This document shows positions 25,266 through 33,953 of a stretch of DNA of 64,000 bases, in pieces. The stretch is from Pseudarthrobacter sp. (GTDB lineage Bacteria; Actinomycetota; Actinomycetes; Actinomycetales; Micrococcaceae). Location: positions 65,212 to 129,211 of the forward strand of contig JAPSJV010000005.1 of NCBI GenBank assembly GCA_031178005.1. The letters run 5' to 3'. Under the pieces are notes generated by a model that had not been told where the DNA came from, did not search any database, and saw only the letters and a list, made by a program, of their open reading frames with translations. Each line of letters begins with the position of its first letter. The stretch's first letter is position 1. Both the position numbers and the translations under genes were made by a program.

Positions 25266-25273
25266 GAGAGTTG

Positions 25274-26284
25274 CTACTGGGAGATGGTGGACATCGCCAG
25301 CTCGATGATGAAGGCCCAGAGGGCGGTGACCACCGGGGTCAGCAGCCAGTAGCCCAGGATCTTGAAGACCAGGCGCCGGTTGGTGGACGCGAACCGCTGC
25401 GTCTCTCCGGCGCCCAGCACGGCCGCGGTGACCGTGTGGGTGGTGGACACCGGCCAGTGGAGCCCGATCGCGCCGAGGAACAACACCACGGAACTGAAAG
25501 TCTGGGCCACGAAGCCACGCATGGGGTCCAGCCGGGTGAGCTTGTGCCCCAAGGTATGGGAAATCCGCCAGCCGCCAAACAGTGTCCCGGCGGTGATGGT
25601 CAGCGCAGTCAGCAGGACCACCCAAAGCGGGATGCCGCCGTCGTAATATCCCGCGGACATCATGGCCAGCAACAGGACCGCGCTCACCCGCTGGCCATCC
25701 TGCAGGCCGTGCCCGAACGCTACTGCGCCGGCGGCGACGGACTGTGCCCGTCGGAACCGCCGGTTGATGATGCTGGGCTGGGCAAACCGTGTGGCCCACG
25801 CAATGGGCACCACGGACAGGTAGGCGCCCGCAAAAGCGATGATTGGCGAAATCAGCAGCGGCAGCACTACCTGGAACAGCAGCGAATGGTCCACCCCGCC
25901 TACAGTGTTGCCGCCCACCACCACGCTGGCCAGGCCGGCACCGGCAAGGGCGCCCACCAGCGCATGCGTGGAAGAGGAGGGGATTCCCCGCCACCAGGTC
26001 AGCACACCCCAGGCAATGGCGCTGGCCAACCCGGAGATGACGATGCTCAGGCCGTTCAGCCCGGCGGGGAGGGTCACCCAGGTGTGCGCGACGATCACGG
26101 CAAGCATGGCGCTCATCAGGGCGCCCACCAGGTTGAAGAAGGCGGCCATCAGGACCGCGATGCTGGGTGTGAGGGCACGTGTCCGCACTGCCAGTGCGAC
26201 GGCGGTGGAGACGTCCCGGAAGCCGTTCAGGAAACTGAACGCCGCGGTGAACAGGATCACCACGGCGAAAAAGACAGGAACCAC
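25274..26284 (-). CDS. PiT family inorganic phosphate transporter with divergent signature motifs
   Basis: A 336-residue integral membrane protein with about ten hydrophobic segments and the inverted-repeat layout of PiT carriers, which move phosphate with a cation. The two signature loops are altered: FLNGFRDVSTAVA in the first half and FGHGLQDGQR in the second keep the Asp but lack the usual Asn next to it (GxND). The GTG at 26284 comes one base after the DUF47 stop, which fits coupling; a longer frame to 26368 overlaps DUF47 and is rejected. It pairs with the DUF47 gene, as is common for PiT. Phosphate is the likely substrate but the motif changes leave doubt. Confidence 0.85.
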   Translation of the reverse strand: MVPVFFAVVILFTAAFSFLNGFRDVSTAVALAVRTRALTPSIAVLMAAFFNLVGALMSAMLAVIVAHTWVTLPAGLNGLSIVISGLASAIAWGVLTWWRGIPSSSTHALVGALAGAGLASVVVGGNTVGGVDHSLLFQVVLPLLISPIIAFAGAYLSVVPIAWATRFAQPSIINRRFRRAQSVAAGAVAFGHGLQDGQRVSAVLLLAMMSAGYYDGGIPLWVVLLTALTITAGTLFGGWRISHTLGHKLTRLDPMRGFVAQTFSSVVLFLGAIGLHWPVSTTHTVTAAVLGAGETQRFASTNRRLVFKILGYWLLTPVVTALWAFIIELAMSTISQ

Positions 26285-26285
26285 G

Positions 26286-26903
26286 TCAGGATTCCTTGAC
26301 GATAATGCTGCCCACCTGGGTGGCGATCCGTCGCATATCCCGGGAGACGTCCAGCAACTGGTTGGCAATGTCCCGGTGCCGGGCGTACTGCGTGCCCTTC
26401 ATGTCCGAGAGGAGATCGGCTACCCAGATCCGGTGCGTCCGCTCGGCCCGCTTTGCCAGCCGGAGGATCTCGATCCAGTAATCCTCCAGCTCCTCCAGAT
26501 CGTCCAGCCGGCGCATGGCGTCCACGGTGAGTTCGGCCTGGCGGCTGATGATTTCCACCTGGTCAGCGGCCCGCTTGGGCAGCCGTTCCAGCTTGTAGAG
26601 AGCCACCATTTCCGCGGTGGAATCGAGCCGTTCCATGGCTTCGTGCAGGAACCTGGACAGGGAGTACATGTCCTCGCGCGGCAGCGGATTTACAAAGCTG
26701 GTGCGCATATGGGTGAGCAGCGCGAAGTGGAGCTCGTTGGATTTGGCCTCATGATCGTGCATGGTGTCCACCAGCGGTCCGTGCTCACTTGCCGGAACGC
26801 CGAGGATCTCAGAGAGCGTACCGGTGGCCAAAACAACCTGCCGCGCCATATGGGAGAGCAGTATCAGCCCGGCGGGCTCCTGGGGAAAAAGGCGCAGCTT
26901 CAC
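26286..26903 (-). CDS. DUF47 (PhoU-like) phosphate transport regulator
   Basis: A 205-residue, almost wholly helical protein of the DUF47/PhoU-like family, which accompanies PiT transporters and is thought to control them. Recognisable stretches include MHDHEAKSNELHFALL, FLHEAMERLDSTAEMV and LPREDMYSLSRFLHEAM. The start is a GTG at 26903 with GGAG about 12 nt upstream. The PiT gene starts one base after its stop. Confidence 0.9.
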   Translation of the reverse strand: MKLRLFPQEPAGLILLSHMARQVVLATGTLSEILGVPASEHGPLVDTMHDHEAKSNELHFALLTHMRTSFVNPLPREDMYSLSRFLHEAMERLDSTAEMVALYKLERLPKRAADQVEIISRQAELTVDAMRRLDDLEELEDYWIEILRLAKRAERTHRIWVADLLSDMKGTQYARHRDIANQLLDVSRDMRRIATQVGSIIVKES

Positions 26904-27259
26904 GTGGTTACCGGTCTCCGGAAGGGTTACTAGGGCTGGAACATTGCGGGATATGACTTGACGCCGCCCGCAAACTGTTGCTTACTTTACCGCCACTCAA
27001 TGAACCGGCAGCAAATTATTCAGCTTCTTCAGGAAACGGGGGAGGGCGGTGCGATGCGTCGGTGGACCGCTGTGCTCCGGCGGAGAGGCCGGGCAGAAAA
27101 ATGGTGCCGAACCGGATACGCCTCTCGGCGGTAGGCCGCTCTAGGCGGCTAATTGTTGAAGCCCGGGGGTTTCGCGGTTCGGCACCGATTTCAGTTTTCT
27201 ACTTTGGGCGGGCCAAGTCAACATTGACAGCAGCCGGGTCTTGGGCCACGCTCTAACGC
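26904..27259. other. intergenic region with a structured element
   Basis: A 356-base gap between the DUF47 start and the 3' end of the next minus-strand gene. It holds the 84-nt structured element at 27103-27186. I see no convincing gene; a 92-codon plus-strand frame here lacks any family features. Confidence 0.5.
27103..27186 (-). terminator. 84-nt stem-loop element, terminator or structured RNA
   Basis: Perfect 12-bp outer arms, GGTGCCGAACCG (27103-27114) and CGGTTCGGCACC (27175-27186), enclose 60 nt with an inner hairpin GCCGC/GCGGC (27135-27149). On the minus strand the outer stem is followed by ATTTTTCTG, which suits a terminator for the upstream hypothetical gene. The large, structured loop is unusual for a simple terminator. 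Confidence 0.55.
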
Positions 27260-27919
27260 CTAATCGAGTTCGCCCAGCCGCCACGCGTTGGCTGCATGTT
27301 CAAGGTCTTCGGCCGTCTTGACCAGTTGGTGGGAGTTCCGGGTGAGCTTGCTGGCATGGGCTTCGTTGCTGTGTTCGGCTCCGTCGGCCACTGTTGCCTG
27401 GCCCAGTGCAACAACCCGGCAGAACGCAGCGGAGCGTTCCAGCGCAACGTCGAACTCGCCGTCGAACGCTCCCGAAAGGATGGCGTCCGCCATGGCCCGC
27501 ATTTCCTCGGCCCCAGGCGGTTCTGCCGCCCCTGCCACAACGTTGGAGACCTGTGCCGTTTCCCGGCCTTCCCGGAAGTACACGGAGATCCGTTCCGGGT
27601 CCTGGACTGTGGCCGCCCGGATGGCGTACAGGCGCCACAAGGCGCCAGGGAGGGACCTGGCGGGGCTTTCCGCCCACATTTCCGCGATGGCATCCAGGCC
27701 CTGCTCATCGGCCAGCTTTACCAGCCGCTCGGTGATCTGGGGGTCATCGTTGTCCCGGCCGTGGCGGACCAATGCCTGCGCGGCCAGGTGTGCGGCTTCG
27801 GATACCCTGGCGGGATCCGCGCCGCCGGCGAAGGGCTCAAAGTCGATGGGCGCGAAGAGCTTGGGCTTGTGCTGGCGCGGCGCATTGCCGCCGGAGCTGG
27901 TTGCTGGTTGCTCATTCAT
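27260..27919 (-). CDS. conserved actinobacterial protein of unknown function
   Basis: A 219-residue soluble protein, mostly helical from about residue 35 on, with segments such as FEPFAGGADPARVSEAAHLA, ALWRLYAIRAATVQDP and a C-terminal helix that ends LEHAANAWRLGELD. I recognise the type as a conserved actinobacterial protein but not its function; some databases label relatives as RNA-polymerase related, without clear support. The ATG at 27919 has AGGAG 12 nt upstream; a GTG at 27940 in the same frame is an alternative. It is divergent from the tRNA-Lys gene. Confidence 0.8.
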   Translation of the reverse strand: MNEQPATSSGGNAPRQHKPKLFAPIDFEPFAGGADPARVSEAAHLAAQALVRHGRDNDDPQITERLVKLADEQGLDAIAEMWAESPARSLPGALWRLYAIRAATVQDPERISVYFREGRETAQVSNVVAGAAEPPGAEEMRAMADAILSGAFDGEFDVALERSAAFCRVVALGQATVADGAEHSNEAHASKLTRNSHQLVKTAEDLEHAANAWRLGELD

Positions 27920-28047
27920 GCCCCCACGGTACTCCTGCACCCCGGGTGAATCGAGCGCTGCGGCGGTCCGCAGTGCCTCCAGGTCTGGGGTACAGTATTA
28001 ACGTCCAGAAATGGACTGGGCTGAGTGTGTTTTTCCACCCTCAGTTG

Positions 28048-28120
28048 GGGCCTTTAGCTCAGTTGGTAGAGCATCGGACTTTTAATCCGTGGGTCGTGGG
28101 TTCGAGCCCCACAGGGCCCA
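28048..28120 (+). tRNA. tRNA-Lys (anticodon UUU)
   Basis: A 73-nt tRNA with all arms: a 7-bp acceptor (GGGCCTT/AGGGCCC with one G-U pair), D-arm GCTCAGTTGGTAGAGC, anticodon loop CTTTTAA with TTT at 28081-28083, and T-arm GTGGGTTCGAGCCCCAC. The discriminator is A120 of the segment, at 28120. CCA is not encoded, as in many actinobacteria. A 13-bp hairpin follows at 28135-28162. Confidence 0.97.
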
Positions 28121-28134
28121 CCCAGTTATACGCG

Positions 28135-28162
28135 CAGGCCGGAGTCCCAGGACTCCGGCCTG
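28135..28162 (+). terminator. terminator-like hairpin after tRNA-Lys
   Basis: Arms CAGGCCGGAGTCC (28135-28147) and its exact complement (28150-28162) form a GC-rich stem beginning 15 nt after the tRNA. No T-tract follows, as is common in high-GC genomes. Confidence 0.7.
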
Positions 28163-28442
28163 CTGCCGTTTCCGGCCAAATGTGGGCCGACCACCTCGAT
28201 CAAAAAAGCGATCATATGATCATGTGTTGATATCTCCTACTGCTTGAGGCCTGCGCGTCATCCGATTGCCTCATCCCGATAGGGCTGTCGTATAGCCGTC
28301 TTGGGAATGAATCGAAAGATACGAAAGTTAAAGGCTGGTGCGATTCCGCCTCCCGGTCTACCCTCAGTGATGCAGCTCACGTCACCCGAGGCCCCAAGTG
28401 TGGTGCTGCATAAGTTTCAGCAGTCCTAACGAGAGGCATCCA
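28163..28442. other. upstream region of the polysaccharide lyase gene
   Basis: This 280-base stretch contains a perfect 12-bp palindrome GATCATATGATC (28210-28221) next to an A-tract, a possible regulator site for the lyase gene. I see no clear promoter boxes or other gene. Confidence 0.4.
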
Positions 28443-30902
28443 ATGACCACATCTGATTCGACGCCGGCAGCCGGTTCTGTAGCGAACCGTGCGCTGTCCC
28501 GCCGCAGCCTGCTTATCCTGGCAGGTGGCGCAGCCGCTGCCGCCGCACTGGCCGGACAGCCCTTCTGGGCCCCGCCCGCCCGCGCAGCCGATGAATTCGA
28601 TGGCCTCCTGAAGCGCTGGGCGGATTACCTGACCGGTGGCCCAGGACTGGACACCAGCCACCCGACGATTGCCGCGCAGCTGGGCGCGCTTTCCGCGGAA
28701 GCGGCCGGGCACTGGGCTTCCAGCACCAGGAATCCCGCTGTCGACGGGTCGATTTGGGCTGACCTGCCGCTGTCCAAAACCGATGCGGCCAATACGAGCC
28801 TGGCCTACAGCCGCATCTTCTCGATTGCCAAGGCGTGGGCGACGGTAGGGACGGACCACTACGGCAACGCCGAAATCGCCGCGACCCTCCTGGTCTGGTA
28901 CCGCCGCATGTACACGGATTGGTACACGCCCAACAGCAGCCGCCGCACTGGCAACTGGTGGTTCTGGGAAATCGGCATTCCGCGCACCCTGGGTGACCTC
29001 TCCATCGTTATGGACTCGCTGCTGACACCCGAGGACCGCAAGACCGCCACGGATGCCATCCGCAAGCAGGCGCCCAACCCGAACATGCGCACCGGAAGCA
29101 CGTTGTCAGAGACCGGCGGCAACCGCGCGGACAAGGTCCTTGCCTGCATCCTCCGGGGCATCGTGGCCCGCAACGCGGACGACATGATCCTGGCCCGGGA
29201 CGCCCTCAGCGATATCCAGGGCGGCGGCAAGGCCAGCCTGTTCAAGTACGTCACCTCCGGCAACGGCTTCTACGCCGACGGCTCCTATGTCGACCACGAC
29301 AGATTGCCCTACGTGGGCACATACGGCAACGTCGCGCTCATTGGCGTCTCACGCTCGCTCATGGTCATTGCGGGCAGCACCTGGGACGTGGCGGATCCGA
29401 ACAAGACGGTAATCCTGGATGCGGCCACCAAGTCCTTCGCTCCGTTCATCTTCAGCGGCCGGATGATGGAGACGGTCCGCGGACGTGCCGTGTCCCGCCA
29501 GAAAGAGCGCGATTTCCACGACGCCTGGACCACTGCCAGCGCCCTGATGCTCCTCGGCACGCAGATAGCCGAACCGTACCGCGGCACCTACAGGTCCCTG
29601 GCCAAGGGCTGGCTGACCAGCTGCAGCGAGGACTACGCCAGGTTCGCCGGCCTCTCCGACCTCTCCCGTGCCCTGCCGCTGCTGGCGGATGGCACCGTCA
29701 CTGGAACCGGCGAAAAGCCCGGCCACCTGCAGTTCGGCGCACAGGAGCGCATGGTGCACCGCAGCGTCTCCAACGGCGCTACCTGGGCCTACACCGTGTC
29801 CACCTCGTCCAAGCGCATCGGCCGCTACGAATGGGGCAACAACGAGAACAACCTCGGCTGGCACCACGGCGACGGCGCCGCCTACCTGCACCTGGCCTCG
29901 GACCAGGGCCAGTTCGCCGATGACTTTTGGCCCACCATGGATCCCTACCGCCTTCCGGGTACGACGGCGTCACTCACCACCCGCGCGTCCGGCGCCTCGG
30001 GTGCCGGGACCGGTATTCCACGGGCAGCCAACAACTGGGGCGGTGGCGTGGGGCTCGCCGGAAAGTGGGGCACGGCCGGCATGGACCTGACCAACAGCCT
30101 CGGCAACGTGAGTGCGAAAAAGTCGTGGTTCCTGCTGGAGGAGTTCGTGATCGCGATCGGTTCCGGCGTGAACGTCACAGGCGCGGATGCCGAAACGATC
30201 GTCGAAAACCGTTCGTTCCCGGCGGGAAGCTCGCCGTTGCTCACTGTTGATGACGCCCCGGTGACATCCATCGCTACCGGGCTCACGCCGTCGTACGCCC
30301 ATCTGGACGGGATTGGCGGATACATCTTCCTCGGTGAACAGCCGGTACGCGCCGGTGTGGCCGAGCGGACAGGAACGTGGTTCGACATCAACTCGGGCTC
30401 GGACACTGCCGGCAGCAAGGACGCGGTGACCCGGACCTACGCGGCCCTCTCCGTCCAGCACCCGGCCGGCACCATCGGTGGCAAGTACGGCTACGTGATC
30501 GTGCCTGGCGCCACCGCTGAACGCACCCGTGACCTCGCCGCGGAACTCGAGATCGACGTGCTGCGCCAGGACGACACCGCCCATGTGGTCCGCGTCAGCT
30601 ACCAGGGCCGCTGGCATGTGTTGGCGCACCTGTTCGCCGCCACGGACACCGGCCCTGTGCGCTCCGACGCTCCCGTGGCCGTGCTCGCCTCGGGCATGGA
30701 ACTCGACGCGCAGGTGGCAGTGTCCTCGCCGACCAAGTCGATCACCACCGCGAAGATCGAGCTCGAGCTGGACAAGCCGTTCCGCAATGTCGTCTCCGCG
30801 CACGAGCGCCTCAGGATCAAGGGCGGCGGCGTAGTCACAATCGACGCGACGCTGTCTGCAGCGGCAGGCGCCTCCTTCGAGGCAACGCTCAAGGTCGTGT
30901 AG
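28443..30902 (+). CDS. Tat-exported polysaccharide lyase family 8 (hyaluronate/chondroitin/xanthan lyase-like)
   Basis: An 819-residue secreted enzyme that breaks uronate-containing polysaccharides by beta-elimination. The signal has a twin-arginine motif (SRRSLLIL, 19-26) and an Ala-rich hydrophobic core, cleaved near ARA (46-48). The N-terminal alpha/alpha toroid holds the presumed catalytic residues Asn227 (GGNRADK), His285 and Tyr294 (YVDHDRLPYVGTYG); the His-to-Tyr spacing of nine is the family's usual one. The rest is the beta-sandwich region, including NNENNLGWHHGDGAAYLH. The ATG at 28443 with GAGAGG upstream is preferred over an extension to 28398. No unsaturated glucuronyl hydrolase or uptake genes lie next to it, so which substrate it uses is open. 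Confidence 0.92.
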   Translation: MTTSDSTPAAGSVANRALSRRSLLILAGGAAAAAALAGQPFWAPPARAADEFDGLLKRWADYLTGGPGLDTSHPTIAAQLGALSAEAAGHWASSTRNPAVDGSIWADLPLSKTDAANTSLAYSRIFSIAKAWATVGTDHYGNAEIAATLLVWYRRMYTDWYTPNSSRRTGNWWFWEIGIPRTLGDLSIVMDSLLTPEDRKTATDAIRKQAPNPNMRTGSTLSETGGNRADKVLACILRGIVARNADDMILARDALSDIQGGGKASLFKYVTSGNGFYADGSYVDHDRLPYVGTYGNVALIGVSRSLMVIAGSTWDVADPNKTVILDAATKSFAPFIFSGRMMETVRGRAVSRQKERDFHDAWTTASALMLLGTQIAEPYRGTYRSLAKGWLTSCSEDYARFAGLSDLSRALPLLADGTVTGTGEKPGHLQFGAQERMVHRSVSNGATWAYTVSTSSKRIGRYEWGNNENNLGWHHGDGAAYLHLASDQGQFADDFWPTMDPYRLPGTTASLTTRASGASGAGTGIPRAANNWGGGVGLAGKWGTAGMDLTNSLGNVSAKKSWFLLEEFVIAIGSGVNVTGADAETIVENRSFPAGSSPLLTVDDAPVTSIATGLTPSYAHLDGIGGYIFLGEQPVRAGVAERTGTWFDINSGSDTAGSKDAVTRTYAALSVQHPAGTIGGKYGYVIVPGATAERTRDLAAELEIDVLRQDDTAHVVRVSYQGRWHVLAHLFAATDTGPVRSDAPVAVLASGMELDAQVAVSSPTKSITTAKIELELDKPFRNVVSAHERLRIKGGGVVTIDATLSAAAGASFEATLKVV

Positions 30903-30929
30903 CGCGCACCCCAACTGACGCGGACAAAC

Positions 30930-30979
30930 GGAGCGCCTTCCGGCTAAATGACCTGCTGGTCCGGCCCGGGAGGCGCTCC
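30930..30979 (+). terminator. hairpin after the polysaccharide lyase gene
   Basis: Nine-base arms GGAGCGCCT (30930-30938) and AGGCGCTCC (30971-30979) flank a 32-nt loop, 27 nt after the stop, and are followed by TGTTT. It is a plausible terminator. Confidence 0.55.
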
Positions 30980-31062
30980 TGTTTCCGGGCCGGCCCGCCC
31001 CTTCGGGTGGTTACGGCCGCGCTCCGCTGCGTTTTCAGCCGCTGGTCACCCAGAATGGGTAC

Positions 31063-32079
31063 ATGACCAAGACCAGCAGCGGCCGGCTGCCCCGTTTGGA
31101 GGACGTCGCCCTGCGTGCCGGCGTATCGCATCAAACCGTTTCCAGGGTGGTGAACAACCACCCGAATGTCAGCGCTGCCACGCGCGAAAAGGTCGAAGCC
31201 GCAATCGCCGAACTGGGTTACCGCCGGAACAGTGCCGCCCGGAGCCTGGTCACCCGGCGCTCCCAGACCATCGGCGTGCTGGCCAGTGAACTCTCGCAGT
31301 ACGGCCCCGCGCACACACTCCTTGGTGTTGAACAGGCCGCCCGGGACGCTGGCTACTTTGTGAGCATCGCTTCCCTGCGGACGGTCAGCAGCGAGGCGAT
31401 TGCCGATTCCCTCCGGCACTTTATGGACCAGTCGGTTGACGGGATAGTGGTGCTGGTGCCGCACAGCCAGACCCTGAACGTCCTCGAGGAATTCAGGACG
31501 GGGGTGCCGGTGGTGGTGGTCGGTTCCACGGGAAATGCCGAGGTCAGTGGCGCCATGGTGGACCAGCAGATGGGAGCGGAAGCCGCCGTCGGGCATCTCA
31601 TTTCGCAGGGCCACCAGCGCATAGCGCACCTGTCCGGACCCATGGACTGGATTGACGGTGCGGCCCGTGCAGAGGGCTGGCGGGCTGCGTTGCGCCGGGC
31701 AGGGCTGGCGGATGACCTGCTGTTGGAAGGCGACTGGAGTGCCGGCAGTGGCTACGAGCTGGGCCGTCGGCTGGCTGCCGAACGCAGCGCCACCGCGGTT
31801 TTTGTGGGCAACGACCAGATGGCGCTGGGTGTGCTCCGGGCCTTCAACGAGGCAGGCGTTGCCGTGCCCGACGACGTCTCCGTAGTGGGATTCGACGACC
31901 AGCCGGAGTCCGGCTACTTCAGCCCGCCGCTCACCACCGTCCGGCAGGACTTCGAAGAGTTGGGGCGGCGCTGCATCGACATCATGGTGCGAGAGATCGA
32001 GGACGGCGCCGCGGCGAGCTCCACGGTGGTCCCGCCGGAACTGGTGGCGCGGGAAAGCACTTCACGCCCCGCAGCTTAG
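31063..32079 (+). CDS. LacI family regulator, probable repressor of araBDA
   Basis: A 338-residue LacI protein. The helix-turn-helix is at 11-35 (RLEDVALRAGVSHQTVSRVV), followed by the hinge (YRRNSAARSLVTRR) and the sugar-binding domain with SVVGFDDQPESGYFSPPLTT at its end. It lies 98 bp before araB, whose promoter carries a LacI-type operator. Actinobacterial arabinose genes are commonly controlled by LacI-type AraR-like repressors, so control of araBDA by arabinose is likely. It could instead, or also, control the lyase gene upstream. Confidence 0.9.
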   Translation: MTKTSSGRLPRLEDVALRAGVSHQTVSRVVNNHPNVSAATREKVEAAIAELGYRRNSAARSLVTRRSQTIGVLASELSQYGPAHTLLGVEQAARDAGYFVSIASLRTVSSEAIADSLRHFMDQSVDGIVVLVPHSQTLNVLEEFRTGVPVVVVGSTGNAEVSGAMVDQQMGAEAAVGHLISQGHQRIAHLSGPMDWIDGAARAEGWRAALRRAGLADDLLLEGDWSAGSGYELGRRLAAERSATAVFVGNDQMALGVLRAFNEAGVAVPDDVSVVGFDDQPESGYFSPPLTTVRQDFEELGRRCIDIMVREIEDGAAASSTVVPPELVARESTSRPAA

Positions 32080-32108
32080 TTCTTCATGGTCAAACTTCGA
32101 TGGGTGTC

Positions 32109-32137
32109 TTGACTAACATCTTGTTAGCGCTCACAAT
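32109..32137 (+). promoter_or_regulatory. araBDA promoter overlapped by a LacI-type operator
   Basis: TTGACT (32109-32114), 17-nt spacer, CACAAT (32132-32137). The operator TTGTTAGCGCTCACAA (32121-32136) has one mismatched pair and covers the spacer and -10 box, so the repressor would block polymerase directly. Confidence 0.7.
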
Positions 32138-32177
32138 TAACTCAGGCCATCACCCGGCCGCGGTTAATGGAGGATTT

Positions 32178-33953
32178 ATGGACGGCAGCGCAGGCGTCGC
32201 TAACGGCACTGACAAGTATGTAATCGGCGTGGACTACGGCACGCTGTCCGGCAGGGCCGTGGTGGTCCGGGTCCGCGACGGCAAGGAACTGGGCAGTGGC
32301 GTCTTCAACTACCCGCATGCGGTAGTCACCGAAACCCTTCCCGTCGGGGACGCGGCAGCGTCCGACGGCGGAACGCGGCTGCCGCGCGAATGGGCACTGC
32401 AGGTGCCCAACGACTACCGCGAGGTGCTTCGGCGTGCTGTACCAGCCGCCGTCGCCGACGCCGGAATTTACCCGGCAGATGTGGTGGGAATAGCCACCGA
32501 CTTCACCGCCTGCACCATGGTTCCCACGCTGGCAGACGGCACGCCGCTCAACGAGGCCGACGGATTCGCGGACCGTCCCCACGCCTATGTGAAGCTCTGG
32601 CGCCACCATGCCGCACAGCCCCAGGCGGACCGGATCAACGCATTGGCTGCCGAGCGCGGCGAAAGCTGGCTGCCGCGCTACGGCGGGCTGATTTCTTCAG
32701 AATGGGAGTTCGCCAAGGGCCTGCAGCTGCTCGAAGAAGATCCGGAGCTCTACGCCGCGATGGACCACTGGGTGGAAGCCGCCGACTGGATCGTCTGGCA
32801 GCTGTGCGGTGATTACGTCCGCAATGCGTGCACCGCCGGTTACAAGGGCATCTACCAGGACGGCGCCTACCCGTCCGTGGAATTCCTGGCCGCCCTGAAC
32901 CCGGAGTTTGCGGGCTTCGTGAGCGACAAAGTGGAACACCGGATCGGCAGGCTGGGCGAGGCCGCCGGCCGGCTCACCGCTGAGGCCGCGGCCTGGACGG
33001 GGCTCCCCGAAGGGATCGCAGTGGCTGTGGGCAACGTCGACGCGCACGTCACCGCACCCGCGGCCAGGGCCGTTGAACCCGGGCAGCTGGTGGCCATTAT
33101 GGGCACCTCCACCTGCCACGTTATGAACGGCTCCGAGCTCCGGGAAGTCCCGGGTATGTGCGGAGTTGTTGACGGCGGCATTGTGGACGGGCTCTGGGGA
33201 TACGAGGCAGGGCAGAGCGGCGTTGGCGACATCTTCGGCTGGTTCACCAAAAACGGTGTGCCGCCGGAATACCACCAGGCTGCGGCGTCCGCGGGCCTTG
33301 GCATCCATGAGTACCTGACACAACTCGCCGCCACGCAGGCAATCGGTGAACATGGCCTGATCGTCCTGGACTGGCACTCCGGTAACCGATCGGTTCTGGT
33401 GGACCACGAACTTTCCGGCATCGTGGTTGGCCAGACGCTGGCCACCAAACCCGAAGACACGTACCGTGCGCTGCTCGAAGCCACGGCATTTGGCACCCGC
33501 ACCATCGTTGAGGCATTCCGCGATTCCGGCGTCCCGGTCAAGGAATTCATTGTAGCCGGCGGGCTGCTGAAGAACCGGCTCCTGATGCAGATCTACGCGG
33601 ACGTCACGGGGCTGCAGCTCTCCACCATCGGCTCCCGGCAGGGCCCGGCTTTGGGTTCGGCCATCCACGCTGCCGTAGCCGCGGGGGAGTACCCGGACAT
33701 CCGGGCCGCAGCCGCCGCCATGGGTGCCGATCCTGGCGACGTTTATATTCCCATTCCGGAAAACGTTGCCGCCTACGACGCCCTGTTCGAGGAATACAAG
33801 GCATTGCACGACTACTTCGGCCGCGGAACCAACGACGTAATGCACCGGCTCAAGGCCATCCAACGCAACGCACGTTCTTCCTCGCCACTGGATTCAGCAG
33901 CGGAAGCGCCCGCCGAATCACGCACCGAAGCGACCGCAGGAGTCTCCGCATGA
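32178..33953 (+). CDS. araB: L-ribulokinase
   Basis: Phosphorylates L-ribulose to L-ribulose 5-phosphate with ATP in arabinose breakdown. The 591-residue FGGY kinase has the N-terminal phosphate loop VIGVDYGTLSGRAVVV (15-30), the substrate-region stretch NVDAHVTAPAA and the C-terminal ATP-binding FIVAGGLLKNRLLMQIYADV. GGAGG lies 5 nt before the ATG at 32178; a frame extension to 32100 would run through the promoter and operator. It overlaps araD by 4 nt (ATGA). Confidence 0.95.
   Translation: MDGSAGVANGTDKYVIGVDYGTLSGRAVVVRVRDGKELGSGVFNYPHAVVTETLPVGDAAASDGGTRLPREWALQVPNDYREVLRRAVPAAVADAGIYPADVVGIATDFTACTMVPTLADGTPLNEADGFADRPHAYVKLWRHHAAQPQADRINALAAERGESWLPRYGGLISSEWEFAKGLQLLEEDPELYAAMDHWVEAADWIVWQLCGDYVRNACTAGYKGIYQDGAYPSVEFLAALNPEFAGFVSDKVEHRIGRLGEAAGRLTAEAAAWTGLPEGIAVAVGNVDAHVTAPAARAVEPGQLVAIMGTSTCHVMNGSELREVPGMCGVVDGGIVDGLWGYEAGQSGVGDIFGWFTKNGVPPEYHQAAASAGLGIHEYLTQLAATQAIGEHGLIVLDWHSGNRSVLVDHELSGIVVGQTLATKPEDTYRALLEATAFGTRTIVEAFRDSGVPVKEFIVAGGLLKNRLLMQIYADVTGLQLSTIGSRQGPALGSAIHAAVAAGEYPDIRAAAAAMGADPGDVYIPIPENVAAYDALFEEYKALHDYFGRGTNDVMHRLKAIQRNARSSSPLDSAAEAPAESRTEATAGVSA

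Noticed and set aside
26285-26368. N-terminal extension of the PiT protein
   Set aside because: It overlaps the DUF47 coding end; the GTG at 26284 follows the DUF47 stop directly.
26978-27256. Plus-strand open frame of 92 codons in the gap after the DUF47 gene
   Set aside because: No ribosome-binding site, no motif, and it runs through the structured element at 27103-27186.
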